A DNA stretch of 47,316 bases. Source: Candidatus Obscuribacterales bacterium. GTDB lineage: Bacteria; Cyanobacteriota; Vampirovibrionia; Obscuribacterales; Obscuribacteraceae. The position numbers and the translations under genes were made by a program. The notes below the pieces were generated by a model. The model was not told the origin of the DNA. It was given only the letters and a program-made list of their open reading frames with translations, and did not search any database. Position 1 is the first letter of the stretch. Each line of letters opens with the position of its first letter. Of this stretch, positions 6,966-15,264 are shown in pieces. The stretch spans positions 1-47,316 of the forward strand of contig JAGVKB010000132.1 of assembly GCA_020050835.1 (NCBI GenBank). Direction: 5' to 3'.

Positions 6966-8606
6966 ATGAAAGGTCCATTTTCACCGCCGATCGCTGACAT
7001 GAAGGCCATTCAGAACGCGCTGCATGGCTGGCGGATGCTCGGCGGGCTCGGTCCCGTCTACTTCGCCGCCGACTCCGAATCGGAAGCGCTGTACGCCTTC
7101 CTGACCAAGGGCACGCCGGTGCCGGACAGCAACAAGTTGCAGCTGTCCCGCAACCGCACCCGCGTGACGAATTTCTTCACGCTGATCGACCCGAAATCCA
7201 CAGCCAACCTCAAGCAGCCGGACTCGAATCTGGCCGAGGTGGAGACCTTCCTGCGCCAGTTGCACGACCAGTCCGCCATCTGGCAGCGCTCCTTCAAGTC
7301 GCTCGACCTGTCGGCGGCGGAGGGCGAGTTCTTCCTGAAAGTGGTGGCACTGACCGCTCCGGTTCTGTTCAACATGGGCTTCCATGACGCGATTCCGCAC
7401 TCCGCGCAGGTTTCGCGGCTGACCGCGAGCATGGCCTTCAATCACGGCGGTCGCGCATCGGAGGTCCTGATGGCGTTGATCGTGGGGTGGCTGCACGATC
7501 CCAAGCTGCACCCGGCGATCGACCTCGAGAAGGAAAACCTGGCTACCCATCCGATCAGCGCCAGCGCGCTCGCGTTCGGGTTGATGAAGGACCAGAAGCT
7601 GCGGGAGCGGCTGAAGAAACTCTTCCGCGGCAACAAGTCCAAGATCGACTCCTTCGCCCTCGGGCTGGTGGATGCTCTGGGAATCAACAACGATTCCCGG
7701 TTCGTCAACATGATGGTCATCCTGCCGGCTTTCAACAAGCGCTTCGGCAACCTCTACGGGTTGACGGTCGCCGACGAGCTGAAGCAGGTGATCGAAGGGC
7801 GCTTGGAGAGCGCCTCCAAGGACGTCCTGCCGCCCAAACTGCCGGACCATCTGCACGGCGCTCTGTCGCAGATGAAGCTCGACTCCGGACTGCGCGGATT
7901 GAGCGGCCATGGCTGGCGCGAGGCGATCCGCTTGTGCGGGTTGCAGATCGCCGATCCGGTCGCGCTGTTCGACCAACTGCTCGGCGGCGATCTCGTAAGC
8001 AACGGGCTCAGCGATACGTCGCTGAGAGCGCTGAACTCTTCGCTGAGCAAAGTCGACAACGCGGTGCTGCGCGCCGACGTCAACGCCAGCAGCTTACTGC
8101 ACCATCACCAGGAAGTGATCTTGTCCGGTAGCATGGCGGCGTCGGCGCTCGTAATCGCCGACCCGATGATGCTGTCGGCGCACAAGGTGCTGCCGGTGTA
8201 CCAGACGGCGATCCATCATCGGCTGGAGCAGTACGTCGGATCGTTCGACGACAACATCCGCCTCCTGCCGTACATGGCGCAGTTGCACGGAGCTCGCTGG
8301 CAGCGTGCCGTCTACCTCGCCATCGTGCGCGCAGCCGATCTGCTCTCCGGCAGCACGCTGGTAGCGCAGTTCCAGTCTACGAACGAGAGCACGACCGTGC
8401 AGGAAGACATCTGCTCGCTCCGTGCTCTCATCCTCAAGACGGAGACCTGGGGCACCTTCGCTCAGTCCGCCGGTGATAGCCCGGAGGCGAAACAGGTGAT
8501 CGAGACTCTGAAGAGCACGTACGAGACGCTGGTCAACGAGTACCGCCAGGCCGTCTACCGCGCGCTCAGCCAGCTGGAGCTCGACAAGTTCACCTTTGCC
8601 GGCTAA
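6966..8606 (+). CDS. Divergent HD-domain (metal-dependent phosphohydrolase-like) protein
   Basis: A 546-residue protein. The ATG at 6966 is chosen because GGGGGAAA precedes it and the strongly C/G-ending codon pattern begins there. The middle section has the HD-superfamily spacing: His145 in 'HSAQVSRLTASMAFNHGG', the His177-Asp178 pair in 'LIVGWLHDPK', and His195 in 'LATHPISASALAFGL'. A later Asp occurs in 'IVRAADLLSG'. Such proteins usually hydrolyse phosphate esters or cyclic/poly-phosphorylated nucleotides, but the flanking ~130 N-terminal and ~300 C-terminal residues match nothing I know. No signal peptide or membrane segment, so it is cytoplasmic. A nested hairpin follows the stop, and the small exported gene at 8739 is probably in the same unit. 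Enzyme assignment is tentative. Confidence 0.75.
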   Translation: MKGPFSPPIADMKAIQNALHGWRMLGGLGPVYFAADSESEALYAFLTKGTPVPDSNKLQLSRNRTRVTNFFTLIDPKSTANLKQPDSNLAEVETFLRQLHDQSAIWQRSFKSLDLSAAEGEFFLKVVALTAPVLFNMGFHDAIPHSAQVSRLTASMAFNHGGRASEVLMALIVGWLHDPKLHPAIDLEKENLATHPISASALAFGLMKDQKLRERLKKLFRGNKSKIDSFALGLVDALGINNDSRFVNMMVILPAFNKRFGNLYGLTVADELKQVIEGRLESASKDVLPPKLPDHLHGALSQMKLDSGLRGLSGHGWREAIRLCGLQIADPVALFDQLLGGDLVSNGLSDTSLRALNSSLSKVDNAVLRADVNASSLLHHHQEVILSGSMAASALVIADPMMLSAHKVLPVYQTAIHHRLEQYVGSFDDNIRLLPYMAQLHGARWQRAVYLAIVRAADLLSGSTLVAQFQSTNESTTVQEDICSLRALILKTETWGTFAQSAGDSPEAKQVIETLKSTYETLVNEYRQAVYRALSQLELDKFTFAG

Positions 8607-8614
8607 CCAATTCT

Positions 8615-8660
8615 GCCGAGCCCGATTTTCTGTCCATCCGGACAGAGGAGAGGGCTCGGC
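8615..8660. terminator. Nested hairpin between the HD gene and the next gene
   Basis: GCCGAGCCC (8615-8623) pairs perfectly with GGGCTCGGC (8652-8660), enclosing CTGTCC/GGACAG around ATCC. No T-tract follows, so it may be a processing or stabilising structure within a two-gene mRNA rather than a full terminator. Confidence 0.55.
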
Positions 8661-8738
8661 TGCAAGTGGAACCGGTGATTCAACTGCTGTGTACTCCTGT
8701 GTTCGAAGAGAACCCAAACATCTCGAAAGGAACATTCC

Positions 8739-9128
8739 ATGCGAAAGACACTCAAGGTACTGGCTGCACTGTTGGTGGTGGCGGGGGCGCTGTTCTACTT
8801 CTTCGGAGCGAATGCCGAGGAAAGCATGAAGGTGGACGCCGGCAAGGAGATCCACCTGCTGCAGGCGATGCTCAGCGACCAGTTCGAAGTTCATCGCCTC
8901 GTCTGCCCCGACGACACCGACTTGCTGGCAGAATTGAAAACCGGCGAGCAGCAGCTCGCCGCGGCGACCAAGACCTACCTCGAGGCGCTCAACAGCAGCT
9001 GGCCGCTCAAGCTCTACAAGTTGCGTCAAGCCAAGCAAGCGGCGCTTGCCGGCCAGGGCATCGCGATCGATGTCTCGCTCAAGATCGGTCAGAAGCCAGT
9101 AAAGCCAGCGACGACCGGCACCGAGTAA
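8739..9128 (+). CDS. Small exported or membrane-anchored protein
   Basis: A 129-residue product starting at an ATG behind GAAAGGAAC. Residues 1-26 form a signal peptide or N-terminal anchor (MRKTLKVLAALLVVAGALFY, possible cut after 'GANA'). The remainder is hydrophilic and helical, with regularly spaced Leu and Gln (residues ~35-110). It ends in a Lys/Pro-rich tail. No family recognised. Codons end almost always in C or G, as in the HD gene before it. A strong intrinsic terminator follows. Confidence 0.8.
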   Translation: MRKTLKVLAALLVVAGALFYFFGANAEESMKVDAGKEIHLLQAMLSDQFEVHRLVCPDDTDLLAELKTGEQQLAAATKTYLEALNSSWPLKLYKLRQAKQAALAGQGIAIDVSLKIGQKPVKPATTGTE

Positions 9129-9180
9129 GAGCGGGTAGACGCCGCCGCGAACCTGTAGAGTAAACGCCGGGCAAGTGGTG

Positions 9181-9225
9181 AAAAGCAAGGAAGCCAGGTC
9201 AGAAACCGGCTTCCTCTGCTTTTTC
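9181..9225 (+). terminator. Intrinsic terminator
   Basis: GCAAGGAAGCC pairs with GGCTTCCTCTGC (core GGAAGCC 9189-9195 with GGCTTCC 9208-9214), followed by CTTTTTC. It closes the HD/small exported protein unit. Confidence 0.85.
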
Positions 9226-9233
9226 GAAATTTA

Positions 9234-9250
9234 TACTACCCCTTTTAGTG
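9234..9250 (+). promoter_or_regulatory. Recurring TACTA-N7-TAGTR element, copy A
   Basis: TACTA, seven bases, then TAGTG. A TTTAGT hexamer begins ten bases after the first T. It starts nine bases after the terminator T-run and lies 427 bases before the next gene start (9677). Confidence 0.5.
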
Positions 9251-9620
9251 CAAGCAAACACTTTCATTGCTAACATTCGTAAACTGCCCGGCACCCACAA
9301 ACCAGCTCTGCCAGCTGCTTCACGACATTAAGAAGCAGTTATTTGCTTGGGTATTGATATGACCCCCCTGCCAGCCTGTAGGTTCAAGGTACTTTCCATT
9401 CATTCGACCAAACCAGCAAACGTAGACGTAAAAGCCCGCCCTCTGTCCCGTACGACCTTAACTCGCACTGCACCTTTATGCAGCCGCTGGGCAACGAATG
9501 ATAAGGAAGAGCAATTTCAGGTACCTCGGTGAACCTTGGTGCCATCTCACGGCAAACCTCTTTCGTGCATCAAACCGCACGACTCGTAGCGCGCCGCAAC
9601 ACTACAGGTGGTATCACGAA

Positions 9621-9638
9621 GCGGGAGGCGCCTCCCGC
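9621..9638. repeat. Perfect 18-bp palindrome in a gene leader
   Basis: GCGGGAGGCGCCTCCCGC reads identically on both strands. It ends 38 bases before the start of the gene at 9677 and just before its AGGAAGGA ribosome site. It could form a hairpin in the leader or be an operator. Confidence 0.6.
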
Positions 9639-9676
9639 TCGCTCAAGCACAATCCAATCAGGAAGGACCAATTGCA

Positions 9677-10456
9677 ATGTCCACGAAATTCAGCAAATCC
9701 GCTGTGAATCCGCAGGCTCCGCTGCCGTTGCTCGAAATGCCTCTCTTGAAGCAGGTCGAGGAGATGGGCCGCGACAGGATGAAGCAGTCCGACGAAGAGG
9801 ACGCCGAGACCAACCCGCTCGATTATTACGGCGAGTGGTACATGGAAGACCTCAGCGAAGCTGGCTACACCGAGACGCCGTCGGAAGCTCGCCTGTCAAC
9901 CCGCGCCTTCGGACAGCTCCTGAGGATCAAGCCCGACGAGCTCGCCAAGGTCAAGAGCTGCCTGCGTTATCGCCGCACCGCCTATCATGACTTCGCCTTG
10001 GCGGACACGGCAATCGACGCGCTCAGCCGCAATCAGGATGTGGCCGCGGCTCTTGCGCTCCTGAAACCGAGCAACGCGACCAAGATCAAGGGCCCGTTCC
10101 AGCCCCAGAAGCAAGAGTTCGAACTGCTCGAGGCTCTCAAGACCACTGCCGGCGCCAACGATGGCCAGGCAAACACGGATCTGCGGGTCGCGAAGTATCT
10201 CCTGTCGAAAGTCTGGCTGCCCAAGCCCGCCGCCAACCAACTGTCCGCAGCAGATCGGGCTGCCGTCCAGCTGGCCGGCTTGATCCGCATCAAGCAGTCC
10301 GACCTCTCCAAGGTTGCCGCCAAGCTTATCGAAGCCGGCGCCAACACTCAGACGGCGCTGCAGGTGTCGATCGCTCGCGTCGTGCTCTCCTGCCTGAGCG
10401 TGACGCCGCGGCTCGTCGCCGGTTTGCAGCGCGCCCAACCTCGGTCCACGGAGTAA
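9677..10456 (+). CDS. Unrecognised soluble protein, 259 aa
   Basis: The ATG at 9677 follows AGGAAGGACC. The first ~75 residues are acidic and low in complexity (EEDAETNPLDYYGEWYMEDL). The rest appears to be helical and contains two loosely similar segments: one around 'FGQLLRIKPDELAKVKSCL' and a later one around 'LAGLIRIKQSDLSKVAAKLI'. Each is followed by 'NQDVAAAL'- or 'NTQTALQV'-like helices. This suggests an internal duplication of a helical unit. No catalytic motif, signal peptide or membrane segment. It is transcribed in line with the 93-residue gene at 10633. Confidence 0.75.
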   Translation: MSTKFSKSAVNPQAPLPLLEMPLLKQVEEMGRDRMKQSDEEDAETNPLDYYGEWYMEDLSEAGYTETPSEARLSTRAFGQLLRIKPDELAKVKSCLRYRRTAYHDFALADTAIDALSRNQDVAAALALLKPSNATKIKGPFQPQKQEFELLEALKTTAGANDGQANTDLRVAKYLLSKVWLPKPAANQLSAADRAAVQLAGLIRIKQSDLSKVAAKLIEAGANTQTALQVSIARVVLSCLSVTPRLVAGLQRAQPRSTE

Positions 10457-10632
10457 TCCAGCCACATCAGCGGAAGACACTCGCAGTCTCGGAATTGCGC
10501 TTCCTAGGCGAACTTCTCCTTCCCACCGCCTGCCGCGGTGACCACATCCAGGTAGCTCGGCTGGATGAGCACTCCGAGCCGTTCTAGAGAAAAACTCAAT
10601 CGCTTGCAATGCGAGCAAAAGGAAGGTAAACC

Positions 10633-10914
10633 ATGGACTACCAATCTCCCAAGATCCCCAGCCCGGAAGATCTCGACCAGGGTCCGGACAGCGAGCTGAT
10701 TGCAGCGCGCGACAAGGTCCTCCAACAGCTGATCCCCGAACTGAGCAAACGCAAGCGCGGGGACAAGGGCGACAACCCGATCTTCACGAACCACGTCGCC
10801 CCGAAGGTCAAGCAGGCCGTGATCGAGGCGCTCGAAGGACAGAAGTGGACCGTCGAGGTCAAGAAGATCTACGGCGGCAACCTCCACTGGTACATCCGCC
10901 CCCGCTCGGCCTGA
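10633..10914 (+). CDS. Unrecognised small basic-ended protein, 93 aa
   Basis: ATG at 10633 is preceded by AAAAGGAAGG. The N-terminal 25 residues are Pro/Asp/Glu-rich. The centre is charged (ELSKRKRGDKGDNP). The C-terminal 35 residues have a helix-then-strand look, with the aromatic-basic end 'EVKKIYGGNLHWYIRPR', which could bind nucleic acid (inference only). No family recognised. It shares the C/G-ending codon pattern of the genes before it and is closed by a strong terminator. Confidence 0.75.
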   Translation: MDYQSPKIPSPEDLDQGPDSELIAARDKVLQQLIPELSKRKRGDKGDNPIFTNHVAPKVKQAVIEALEGQKWTVEVKKIYGGNLHWYIRPRSA

Positions 10915-10940
10915 CGGCCGCCCGGTGAATAACTGAAATC

Positions 10941-10979
10941 GGGAGAGCCGAGCCCAGTGCAAGGCTCTCCCCCTTTTTT
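10941..10979 (+). terminator. Intrinsic terminator
   Basis: GGGAGAGCC (10941-10949) pairs with GGCTCTCCC (10963-10971), followed by CCTTTTTT. It ends the 10633 transcript. Confidence 0.88.
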
Positions 10980-10988
10980 GAGAGTTCT

Positions 10989-11005
10989 TACTACCTTTTA
11001 TACTA
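10989..11005 (+). promoter_or_regulatory. Recurring TACTA-N7 element, copy B, with a TATACT hexamer
   Basis: TACTA, seven bases, then TACTA. TATACT (10999-11004) sits in the same register as the -10-like hexamer of the other copies. It starts ten bases after the terminator T-run and 115 bases before the 926-residue protein gene. Confidence 0.5.
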
Positions 11006-11103
11006 GCTTTTCAAAGCTTCAAATAGGCGCTTGCGAGCCATGCTGCGTCAAAATTCGCGGATTTTGGCATATATACAACAAACTACTCGGACTTTTGTTG
11101 CAG

Positions 11104-13884
11104 ATGACCGACCGGCCGACACCTCCACCCGAAAAAGCAAGCTCCGGAGCCGATCCCAGCGAAGCGGCTATGGAACAGGTGCGCAGGCAGATCTTGCTGC
11201 ATGAACGACACGACAAGAAACAAACTGTGCTTGCTCGCACCGCTACCTTCGTGATGCGCACCGGCAGCGACGGTTCGCTCGACGAATTGAAAACACTGTA
11301 CAAGCAAGCCGAAGAAGCCCAAAAGTCGAACGATAAAGAGCGGCTCAATGCGCTCACCAAACAGCTCCAGGAGAAAGTTCGAGCTGATAGAGAGGCGCTG
11401 CAATGGCAAGACGAAACCAGTCACTACGCCACCGGCTTCGCAAAGACAATGGGGCTCTTCTTGAAGGGAAGAGGCGGGGCAACTCTCACAGCATTGTCGT
11501 TCGGGTTGGACCAAATCAACCCTAACGAGACACCTTCACTGCAAGCAGCCGACTTCACGTTGGGGATGGGAAAAGGTCTGCTCACACGGCGAGTGATGGG
11601 TGCAGCGAGCAATCTAAAGCTGGGCATCGCCGGAGAAGCCAGTGTTCTTGGGCTTTCATCCCGTATAATCGATCAAGCGCTTACCCGGGGCAACTATTAC
11701 GACAACAATAGCGGCCGGTTTAGCTTTCTCACGGCTTTCAACAAGATCGATTCCGTTGCCTTGGACAGAGCTGCTTTGGTTAGCGATGTAACAACCTTCG
11801 CCGGAGCGAAGTTGATGTTCGGACTGGCAGGACGAGCCGGTCACGGCTCATTGTTGAGCAACCCGTTCTGGGCTACAACCCTTACAGGCGGCACTTTCGG
11901 TATCTCCAGCGGTGCCGCCTCCGAAATCATCAGGCAACGCCAAACTGGAGAGTCATTCGACTTCAACAAGATTGTCAGACATGGCTTGATGCAAGGGCTC
12001 GTCGATAGCGTCGCCGCTGCTCCGGGCGGTCTGCAAGCCAATTCATATTTCAGAAGCAGCCTTTCATCGCGACTTTCACACAGCTTCAATTGGTTGCGCG
12101 GCGAAGCTAATTCAACAAAAGCAACAGCGCCTTCGTCAGCGGAAATTGTTGCTCGCGAAACACTCAAGACGACTCCGACCCAAAAGCTGGGCGGTTCACA
12201 CCCGCAAGAAGTTAAGAAGCAAGAACCGGCAGCGCCAGAGCAGATCGCCAATGAAGATGTGTCAACGGCAGCACCGCCGGAGAAAACCGGAAAATCGAGA
12301 AAGAATAGACGCAAATCGAATCAGCAAGCCTCCGAGCCAGCAGACTTAGACAAGCCGGTAACCGAGCCAAAGGAGACCAAGGTCAATCGCCCGAAGGCCG
12401 AGGATTTCACCGCTGGCGGTACCAAGGATAAGAACGCTGCTGTAAAAGAAACAGACAAACCAGTTCAGCCGGTAAAGGTGGAAGTCGCTCCCGAAGCGCC
12501 GGTGGATCGAACCATCTTGAAGAAAGGCGGAGCCGATTCAGGTGTCGTAAGCCGGCTCAGCGAGCAGCAAGCCAGACAGATACTCAAATTACAAGACCCA
12601 GTCAGACAGTACTTCTTTGAAGCAGTTCTGAAAGACCCGGCGGCGCCTGCCGAAGCTCTCGAGCAGGCAATTTTCCGATCTGAAAGTTTCCTGCAAAAGT
12701 CCTTGCCAGAACAAGTGCAGTTCGCCGAAAAGGCAGTAAGACAGCTGCATAAAAGACTGGGGATGGACTCGGAAAAACCATTGAGCTCTACTGAGTTCCT
12801 GCAATTGGACCGAGCGCAAGACTTGCTTAGATCGCGGCTGGGAATCGCGCTCGACGAGATAGCCAAACCCGGACAGCCACCGGAAGCTACCAGAGAGTTG
12901 AAAGAGCTGGTTCGCAAGAAACTCAGCGATATGGCCGAGGTGCTGGACATCGGCAACGTTGGGACTCTGATGGGTGGCAACCACCAGGAGCTGGTCGTGC
13001 TCAAGGAAATGCGCGATGCAATTCGACGAACCGGGCAGACAGACTCCGTTAAGGTAGTGCGACTCCTGGGAGATTTGGCGGCCGATCATTGCGGCTTCGA
13101 CTTTGCGTTGTTAAATGTGGATACCGGTAAACTGCTGCCGATTGACGCCTCACAGCGAAACAAATTCGATCACGGTCTGCCGTTGATTCGCAGCCGGACG
13201 GTGATAACCGTACCCGACCCCACCAGCGCCGACATCGCTGAACTTTGGACGCATGTGAAAAGGCAGCAAGGCATTCCGGATAGCACTCCCCAGCCTTCAG
13301 CCGCTGAGATGTTGAGACTGCGTTGCGATTATGTTCTCAAACAACTACAAGACTCACCGCTGCGAGTTACAGACGTCAGGCTTCTCTACGATCAGTTCGT
13401 CGACCGCCAACTGTTCAGCCGCAAAGTAACTCCAGCCGATCGCGCCGAAGCAGCCAGAGATGGCGGCGGCAAACGCAAGCTGTTTCAGCTTGCCGACGGC
13501 GAGTTAATCCATCTCAATGCTGCCACCGACAGAACAATGCCGGCCGGACTGAGCTTCGCGCAGGGCTTGGCCTTAAGAGAATTGAGAGAGCAGCGAGCCG
13601 CCAATGGGCTTGATGTCAGCCGCATGGAGGCGAGCACTGTCACTCGACTAGAAAATTACCGCCGCATGATCGAGCTTCAGACCGAAAGCATTGCCAGATT
13701 TGTTCACGATTTAAGACTGCTTGGCGAAAAAACTAAATCGACTGGAAATCAGTCCGCCCGAACGTTGCTCGAGGAGTACGCTAACCATACCGAAAGAGGG
13801 GCGCTCCGATACTTCACAAACAAGAACGTGGCCGACAGTCCAATTGCTATCGCCGACAGGATTACCAATGCGCTCAACCGATAG
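11104..13884 (+). CDS. Large unrecognised protein with disordered centre, 926 aa
   Basis: The frame opens at 10957, but the upstream part lies in a terminator and promoter-like element, so I start at ATG 11104; its SD is poor. Residues ~1-110 are charged and helical. Residues ~120-300 are glycine- and alanine-rich with hydrophobic stretches (GRAGHGSLLSNPFWATTLTG), which might insert in a membrane. Residues ~310-480 are Lys/Glu/Pro-rich and disordered. Residues ~480-926 are long helices with leucine periodicity, holding a small region 'HCGFDFALLNVDTGKLLPID'. I recognise no enzyme motif. The architecture (glycine-rich hydrophobic block, disordered linker, helical C-terminus) is the type I associate with large proteins of Obscuribacterales; that is impression, not a match. 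Confidence 0.75.
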   Translation: MTDRPTPPPEKASSGADPSEAAMEQVRRQILLHERHDKKQTVLARTATFVMRTGSDGSLDELKTLYKQAEEAQKSNDKERLNALTKQLQEKVRADREALQWQDETSHYATGFAKTMGLFLKGRGGATLTALSFGLDQINPNETPSLQAADFTLGMGKGLLTRRVMGAASNLKLGIAGEASVLGLSSRIIDQALTRGNYYDNNSGRFSFLTAFNKIDSVALDRAALVSDVTTFAGAKLMFGLAGRAGHGSLLSNPFWATTLTGGTFGISSGAASEIIRQRQTGESFDFNKIVRHGLMQGLVDSVAAAPGGLQANSYFRSSLSSRLSHSFNWLRGEANSTKATAPSSAEIVARETLKTTPTQKLGGSHPQEVKKQEPAAPEQIANEDVSTAAPPEKTGKSRKNRRKSNQQASEPADLDKPVTEPKETKVNRPKAEDFTAGGTKDKNAAVKETDKPVQPVKVEVAPEAPVDRTILKKGGADSGVVSRLSEQQARQILKLQDPVRQYFFEAVLKDPAAPAEALEQAIFRSESFLQKSLPEQVQFAEKAVRQLHKRLGMDSEKPLSSTEFLQLDRAQDLLRSRLGIALDEIAKPGQPPEATRELKELVRKKLSDMAEVLDIGNVGTLMGGNHQELVVLKEMRDAIRRTGQTDSVKVVRLLGDLAADHCGFDFALLNVDTGKLLPIDASQRNKFDHGLPLIRSRTVITVPDPTSADIAELWTHVKRQQGIPDSTPQPSAAEMLRLRCDYVLKQLQDSPLRVTDVRLLYDQFVDRQLFSRKVTPADRAEAARDGGGKRKLFQLADGELIHLNAATDRTMPAGLSFAQGLALRELREQRAANGLDVSRMEASTVTRLENYRRMIELQTESIARFVHDLRLLGEKTKSTGNQSARTLLEEYANHTERGALRYFTNKNVADSPIAIADRITNALNR

Positions 13885-14292
13885 ATCGCCAACAGCATGC
13901 TACTAACGCTAGCTATGCTAAATGTGAGACGGCGCTAAACCGTGCGGAAAACACGTAGGCGCCTAGCTTAGACGAATTTCGAAAGCCACCAGCAAGCCAC
14001 CCCATAATCCAGCGAAGTCCTTTCCTGGACAGACTTTTCCAAGATTTGATCTAATTCTTGCTGTCAGAATTATGGCTGTAAGCTCAATTTGCATTTAAAA
14101 CTTCATTACTGTAACTATCTCTGTACTTGTTTGTTTTCACTCAATTTCGTGCGGAGAAAATCCCCCAACCAGCTAGTTACGTGCTGTTTCGAATTTAGAG
14201 CTATGCCCCTTATCGCATCTGCCGCTGCGGCGGTTTTGCACAACTCGAAAACAGAGCTACGCAATCCCAACTTTTCCAGAAAGGACAAAGCC
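13885..14292. other. Gap with an imperfect hairpin, no gene seen
   Basis: Just after the long gene, AGCATGCTA and TAGCTATGCT (about 13896-13921) can pair with one bulged base, but no T-run follows. The remainder contains no frame with a ribosome site until the mini-protein at 14293. Confidence 0.4.
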
Positions 14293-14409
14293 ATGAACAT
14301 GCTCAAGGAATTGAACGCTCGTTACGAAGCCGCGGTCAACGCCGGCAATCTCGAACTCGCGGCCGACCTGGCAAGCGAAATCATGTCCATCGAAGACGCC
14401 AGCAACTGA
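14293..14409 (+). CDS. 38-residue helical mini-protein (paralogue 1)
   Basis: ATG at 14293 follows AAAGGAC. The product begins with MNMLKELNARYEAAVNAG and ends in the motif 'LASEIMSIED'. It should form two amphipathic helices joined at a Gly-Asn turn. It is clearly related to the next gene: both carry L-x-x-L-x-A-x-YE-x-A, then G-[ND]-[LI]-E-x-A-x-x-LASEIM-x-[IL]ED. Codons strongly favour C/G endings. No known family comes to mind. Its small size and tandem duplication suggest a real, maintained protein rather than a leader. Confidence 0.7.
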   Translation: MNMLKELNARYEAAVNAGNLELAADLASEIMSIEDASN

Positions 14410-14560
14410 GCTCGAACCGGACCCCGGACCGACCCCACTCGAAAGCGCACCGAAAACAATCCGGAATGCGCTCCAACCGTCAAACTCCGCCGGCGTGGTC
14501 TTGTCAGATCACTGCAAACGGTGCCAGCGGAGAATCTCGAAACCAGAACGGAGGTACGCT

Positions 14561-14725
14561 ATGAAGCCCGATCTGAAGAAGCTGCAGGCCGACTACGAGC
14601 AGGCGCTTCGCAATGGCGACATCGAGCGCGCCGGTGAGCTGGCCAGCGAGATCATGGACCTCGAGGACCAGGCGCCGGAACAGCAGAAGAAGCGCACGAA
14701 GCACGCCGACGCGGATAAGGAGTAA
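14561..14725 (+). CDS. 54-residue helical mini-protein (paralogue 2)
   Basis: ATG at 14561 is preceded by the strong SD ACGGAGGT. The first ~40 residues align with the 38-residue protein just upstream (shared YE-x-A, G-[ND]-x-E, LASEIM-x-[IL]ED). A 14-residue basic/acidic tail (QQKKRTKHADADKE) is added, which the first copy lacks. The two genes are 151 bases apart, on the same strand, and share a strong terminator after this one. Function unknown; helix-hairpin proteins of this size often bind a larger partner (inference). Confidence 0.75.
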   Translation: MKPDLKKLQADYEQALRNGDIERAGELASEIMDLEDQAPEQQKKRTKHADADKE

Positions 14726-14768
14726 GCAATGTGCCAAAACTGGCATAATGCTCGCTCCTCTCCAGCGC

Positions 14769-14812
14769 AAAAGGGCAAATGATGCGGACCACCCGCATTA
14801 ATGCCCTTTTTT
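14769..14812 (+). terminator. Intrinsic terminator after the mini-protein pair
   Basis: AAGGGCAAATGATGCGG can pair with CCGCATTAATGCCCTT around ACCAC, and six T residues follow. It closes the 14293-14725 unit. Confidence 0.85.
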
Positions 14813-14824
14813 CTTATCGATCTT

Positions 14825-14841
14825 TACTACTCATTTTAGTA
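14825..14841 (+). promoter_or_regulatory. Recurring TACTA-N7-TAGTA element, copy C (perfect arms)
   Basis: TACTA (14825-14829) and TAGTA (14837-14841) are exact inverted repeats seven bases apart, with TTTAGT in the usual register. It starts 13 bases after the terminator T-run and lies 424 bases before the cyanophycinase-like gene. Confidence 0.55.
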
Positions 14842-15264
14842 TTTTCGCGCAATCTATAGCGTAGCTTTGCACCCTTTGAATCAATCTTGTCCCTTTTCCA
14901 ACTGGACCATTTTTCTTCGAAACCACCTGAATCTGCCTGTTTCAGCAAGTAGTTCTAACCACTAGTTGAACGACTGTCGTTTCAAGCTGGCGCAAAGCGG
15001 TCACCTGTTATAGAAATTTCCTTTCTCGCACGGCATACCAGTGTTGCACCAGCTTTGCGCTAGTCGATAGGTTAGGTGTGTTGTTAGTTATCTCCTTCCC
15101 CATCGGAATTTTCGTAGAGCAAGCACTCCAATCCTCCATCCGCAGCTTGCCCCCAGCGATTTGGCGCGAAATTTTTCGTGGCCGGTTTGGTATGTCCACT
15201 GAAGAAGAAGACACACACCGGCTCTTTCTTTCAATCATTTCGGCAATAAAGCCGGAGACCCACA

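Noticed and set aside
6981-7976. Long minus-strand frame of 331 codons under the HD-domain gene
   Set aside because: Shadow caused by the very high third-position GC of the real plus-strand gene; the composition is Arg/Gln/Glu-biased with no motif or ribosome site.
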